The notes beneath the pieces are model-generated. The model had not been told where the DNA came from. It saw nothing but the letters and a program-made list of their open reading frames with translations, and searched no databases. This document shows positions 6,397 through 8,083 of a stretch of 8,083 nucleotides of DNA, one piece after another. A program made the translations under genes and the position numbers. The stretch's first letter is position 1. Every line of letters starts with the position of its first letter. Source of the DNA: Synergistaceae bacterium (GTDB taxonomy: Bacteria > Synergistota > Synergistia > Synergistales > Aminobacteriaceae); the NCBI GenBank assembly GCA_017475805.1, contig JAFVEW010000063.1, positions 1 to 8,083 of the forward strand, given 5' to 3'.

Positions 6397-7370
6397 ACAA
6401 TCCCTATACAGATTTAAGTTCTTTAACGCCCGACTCAACTTTATTATTTTTTTTGCGGACGCTTTTCAGCACGGCGGCCGAGTATGGCGTTTATATTCCT
6501 GACACTGGCGACGCTGTCGTTATTAACAAGGGTCAATTGATTTCGATGATTGAGCGAAACTGCGCCGAAGCAATGATTAAGAGATTGCCGCAGCTTGCTC
6601 AACGAAATATTTTCAAGCCTCTTGACGTTGAAAAAATTGATGAGCTTGAAATTGAAGACTCGCTCGCTCTTTACGTCAAAAATACAGGCTCTTTCATAGG
6701 AAATCTTGAGCTTGCTTTGAATCCTGACGCTACGCAATTTCCTGAATGGTGGAACGCCCCCGTGCCGTTTGCAATGTCTTCACGCGGAGTTTTGAAATTA
6801 AACGATAAAGCCGTGAGTATGTTCGGAACAGGTCTTGAAAAATTAAATGCTGCAGAACTTCCTGACCGAGATGAATTTATAGTGCGTCTTGACGGATTGA
6901 ACGGAACGAGGTTTATAGCGTTTCGATTTTTAAGTCCGGGAATTTTTACAATCGATGACTGCACCGAAGATTTAACTGACGCTCAGGATATTACGTGGTG
7001 GGCGGCTGTTGGCAGAACTTGGGTAAAAGAAATAGAATCACGCGGAGGTACTTGGCAAAGGCTCTCGAATCCTCCCGAAGGTAAAAGCAAAAATTTTCGC
7101 GTCTGTGAATGGAACGACGAAATTCAAGGCTATTTGAATATCGAAATGCCTAAAAAGAAAATCAAGAGTGATGAGTTCGGAGTTAAGAATAAAAAGAAAA
7201 ATACTCCTGCTAAGCCTAAAATTGAAGAAATCAAGGAAGAAGAAAAAAAAGGAAATACTGAATCCGAAATTAAAGAAAATCCCGATGACGTAATCGGACA
7301 TATAGGTCCGCAGGCTATGGCGTTGCTTGCTTCGGGACAGCCGCGCGAAGGAACATCGTTTTTAATTTAG
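6393..7370 (+). CDS. Unknown protein with possible degenerate PAS-like region and charged tail
   Basis: The GTG start (6393-6395) overlaps the ftsY stop in GTGA, a 4-bp overlap typical of translational coupling. The 325-residue product has no signal peptide or membrane helix and is probably cytoplasmic. Residues 1 to about 110 look mostly helical (for example STLLFFLRTLFSTAAEYGV, MIERNCAEAMIKRL). Residues about 120-200 recall a PAS fold: PVPFAMSSRGVLKLNDKA followed by MFG resembles the PAS 'P....d..g.i...N.a...l.g' start, and FRFLSPGIFTIDDCTED resembles its closing strands before 'DiTe'. No kinase, HAMP or DNA-binding motif follows. From about 250 the chain is Lys/Glu-rich (KKKIK, KNKKK, EEIKEEEKK), likely disordered, and ends in a short hydrophobic stretch (IGPQAMALLASG). 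The PAS reading is tentative. It is the last gene before a probable terminator. Coding status is strong; function is not known. Confidence 0.85.
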   Translation: MNNPYTDLSSLTPDSTLLFFLRTLFSTAAEYGVYIPDTGDAVVINKGQLISMIERNCAEAMIKRLPQLAQRNIFKPLDVEKIDELEIEDSLALYVKNTGSFIGNLELALNPDATQFPEWWNAPVPFAMSSRGVLKLNDKAVSMFGTGLEKLNAAELPDRDEFIVRLDGLNGTRFIAFRFLSPGIFTIDDCTEDLTDAQDITWWAAVGRTWVKEIESRGGTWQRLSNPPEGKSKNFRVCEWNDEIQGYLNIEMPKKKIKSDEFGVKNKKKNTPAKPKIEEIKEEEKKGNTESEIKENPDDVIGHIGPQAMALLASGQPREGTSFLI

Positions 7371-7372
7371 AA

Positions 7373-7391
7373 AAAATTTTATTTATTTATT
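7373..7391 (+). repeat. 19-nt A/T direct repeat, copy 1
   Basis: AAAATTTTATTTATTTATT starts 3 nt after the stop of the preceding gene and recurs exactly at 7465-7483. Low complexity makes coincidence possible, but 19 identical bases 92 bp apart, each before a change of context, is notable. Confidence 0.6.
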
Positions 7392-7438
7392 AAAGTCTTA
7401 AAAATTTCGCTCCGAAAATCAGAATGAACATGAGAAAA

Positions 7439-7487
7439 GGCCATTAAGTTTTAGGCCAATTTGTAAAATTTTATTTATTTATTTTTA
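7439..7487 (+). terminator. Probable terminator of the ftsY gene cluster
   Basis: GGCC (7439-7442) can pair with GGCC (7454-7457), with a further TAA/TTA pairing inside and an AAAA run just before the stem. After a short spacer comes a T-rich tract (7469-7487). The stem is short and the T-run is interrupted by A, so the call is moderate. Its place 68 nt after the last stop fits. Confidence 0.4.
7465..7483 (+). repeat. 19-nt A/T direct repeat, copy 2
   Basis: Exact second copy of the repeat at 7373-7391. This copy supplies most of the T-rich tract of the probable terminator. Confidence 0.6.
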
Positions 7488-7491
7488 ACGT

Positions 7492-7519
7492 TTGAAACCT
7501 TTTCGCGAATTAGGATAAA
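7492..7519 (+). promoter_or_regulatory. Weak promoter candidate upstream of flagellin
   Basis: TTGAAA (7492-7497, 5 of 6 matches to the -35 consensus) and GATAAA (7514-7519, 4 of 6 to the -10) are 16 bp apart. It would give a leader of about 225 nt. No clear sigma28 site (TAAA, about 15 nt, GCCGATAA) was found between here and the gene, although flagellins are often sigma28-dependent. Confidence 0.3.
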
Positions 7520-7735
7520 GGTTACTAAGCAACAAAGCGCAACACAGCCAACGCCGCAGATATTCGCACCGGTACTCATGAGGGACGGGCGCGAGCGTTT
7601 CAAGATTGGGATAAATTCCGGAAAAAGATTTCTGCGAAACGGGCGGGGAACTCTCGGAAAATAATTAATGAGAGGCGGAATTAAAGCTAAACTCTTGCAC
7701 ACGGAAGGCAGGAGCAAAATTTACTAAACATTTAC

Positions 7736-7742
7736 AGGGAGG
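7736..7742 (+). promoter_or_regulatory. Strong Shine-Dalgarno of flagellin
   Basis: AGGGAGG lies 9 nt before ATG 7752, fixing the start and fitting a highly translated gene. Confidence 0.85.
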
Positions 7743-7751
7743 TTTTTTACA

Positions 7752-8083
7752 ATGTCAATGGTAATTAATCACAACATACCGGCTTTACAGAGCTACAACA
7801 TCGTAAACAGTACGAGCAACTCTCTCCAGAAGTCGATCCAGAAACTTTCAAGCGGTCTCCGTATCAACTCAGCCGCAGACGACGCAGCAGGACTTGCTAT
7901 CAGCGAAAAAATGCGCGCTCAGGTCAACGGCCTCGACCGTGCAGTAGCCAATACTCAGGACGGTATCAGCCTTATTCAGACAGCTGAAGGCGCACTTAGT
8001 GAAACTCACTCAATTCTTCAGAGAATGCGCGAGCTTTCAGTTCAGGCAGCCAACGACACTTTAACGCAGCAGGACAGAAGCTA
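7752..8083 (+). CDS. fliC: Flagellin, N-terminal part (3' end outside window)
   Basis: The 110 complete codons give the conserved N-terminal D0 and early D1 region of flagellin, the subunit that polymerises into the flagellar filament after export by the flagellar type III system. Recognisable segments are [12 protein letters not shown] (5-16), [20 protein letters not shown] (28-47), [10 protein letters not shown] (48-57), [16 protein letters not shown] (67-82) and [15 protein letters not shown] (89-103). The last contains the RMREL stretch that in proteobacterial flagellins forms part of the TLR5-contact surface. The start is MSMVINHN, with a strong ribosome binding site. Codons favour C-ending forms (ATC, AAC, CTC, GAC) far more than the neighbours, which use ATT, AAT and TTA; this fits very high expression. 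The symbol is generic; fla or hag is used in other groups. The variable middle and C-terminus lie beyond the window. Confidence 0.97.
   Translation, partial: MSMVINHNIPALQSYNIVNSTSNSLQKSIQKLSSGLRINSAADDAAGLAISEKMRAQVNGLDRAVANTQDGISLIQTAEGALSETHSILQRMRELSVQAANDTLTQQDRS

Larger units (their letters stand above)
7371..7751. other. 381-nt intergenic region: operon end and flagellin leader
   Basis: The first part (7371-7490) is very A/T-rich with two copies of a 19-nt repeat and a probable terminator. The remainder (7490-7735) is clearly richer in G+C and precedes the flagellin gene. It contains several short inverted repeats: AACCTTT/AAAGGTT (7496-7502 with 7517-7523), CTCTC/GAGAG (7651-7655 with 7670-7674) and TTGAAAC/GTTTCAA (far apart, 7492-7498 with 7597-7603). 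I found no convincing + strand gene here. A - strand frame (7475-7717) is not called because it lacks a ribosome binding site. Confidence 0.6.

Noticed and set aside
7516..7708. Possible sigma28 or sigma54 promoter for flagellin
   Set aside because: TAAA sequences at 7516 and 7682 have no GCCGATAA-like partner at the right distance, and no TGGCAC-N5-TTGC pattern was found.

Overview
The window looks like a chromosomal segment of a flagellated, AT-rich bacterium. The flagellin N-terminus (INHNIPAL start, then [20 protein letters not shown]) and the gene order resemble what I remember of Synergistota (Synergistaceae). This assignment is an inference from memory and no database was searched. All convincing genes lie on the + strand.

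Layout. Positions 1-159 hold the 3' end of rplI (ribosomal protein L9), followed after 15 nt by a complete dnaB (175-1533), a common bacterial neighbour pair. A tRNA-Glu gene with anticodon CTC (1602-1677) follows, with a plausible promoter of its own and a good Rho-independent terminator (1705-1736). A new transcription unit then appears to start at a perfect TATAAT box (1753-1758). It has four tightly packed genes: a 1040-residue, Glu/Pro-rich, apparently disordered protein with one membrane segment and a small C-terminal domain (1785-4907); a 171-residue shortened paralogue with the same membrane segment and C-terminal domain (4945-5460); ftsY, the SRP receptor GTPase (5467-6396); and a 325-residue protein with a possible degenerate PAS-like region (6393-7370), which overlaps ftsY by 4 nt. 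A 381-nt gap with a probable terminator and a long flagellin leader leads into the 5' part of a flagellin gene (7752 to the window edge).

How the genes work together. DnaB and L9 are housekeeping. FtsY receives SRP-ribosome complexes at the membrane. The FtsY here is the short NG-type without the acidic N-terminal A domain, and the two genes just upstream encode single-pass membrane proteins, one with a very long acidic tail. A link between these proteins and FtsY is an untested inference from gene order.

The part most worth attention is the tandem pair at 1785-5460. The last 52 codons of the large gene recur 550 bp downstream at 147/156 identical bases, including an 83-nt block with no change even at silent sites. 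The neighbouring membrane segments are clearly homologous but have diverged in DNA. This points to recent gene conversion or partial duplication.
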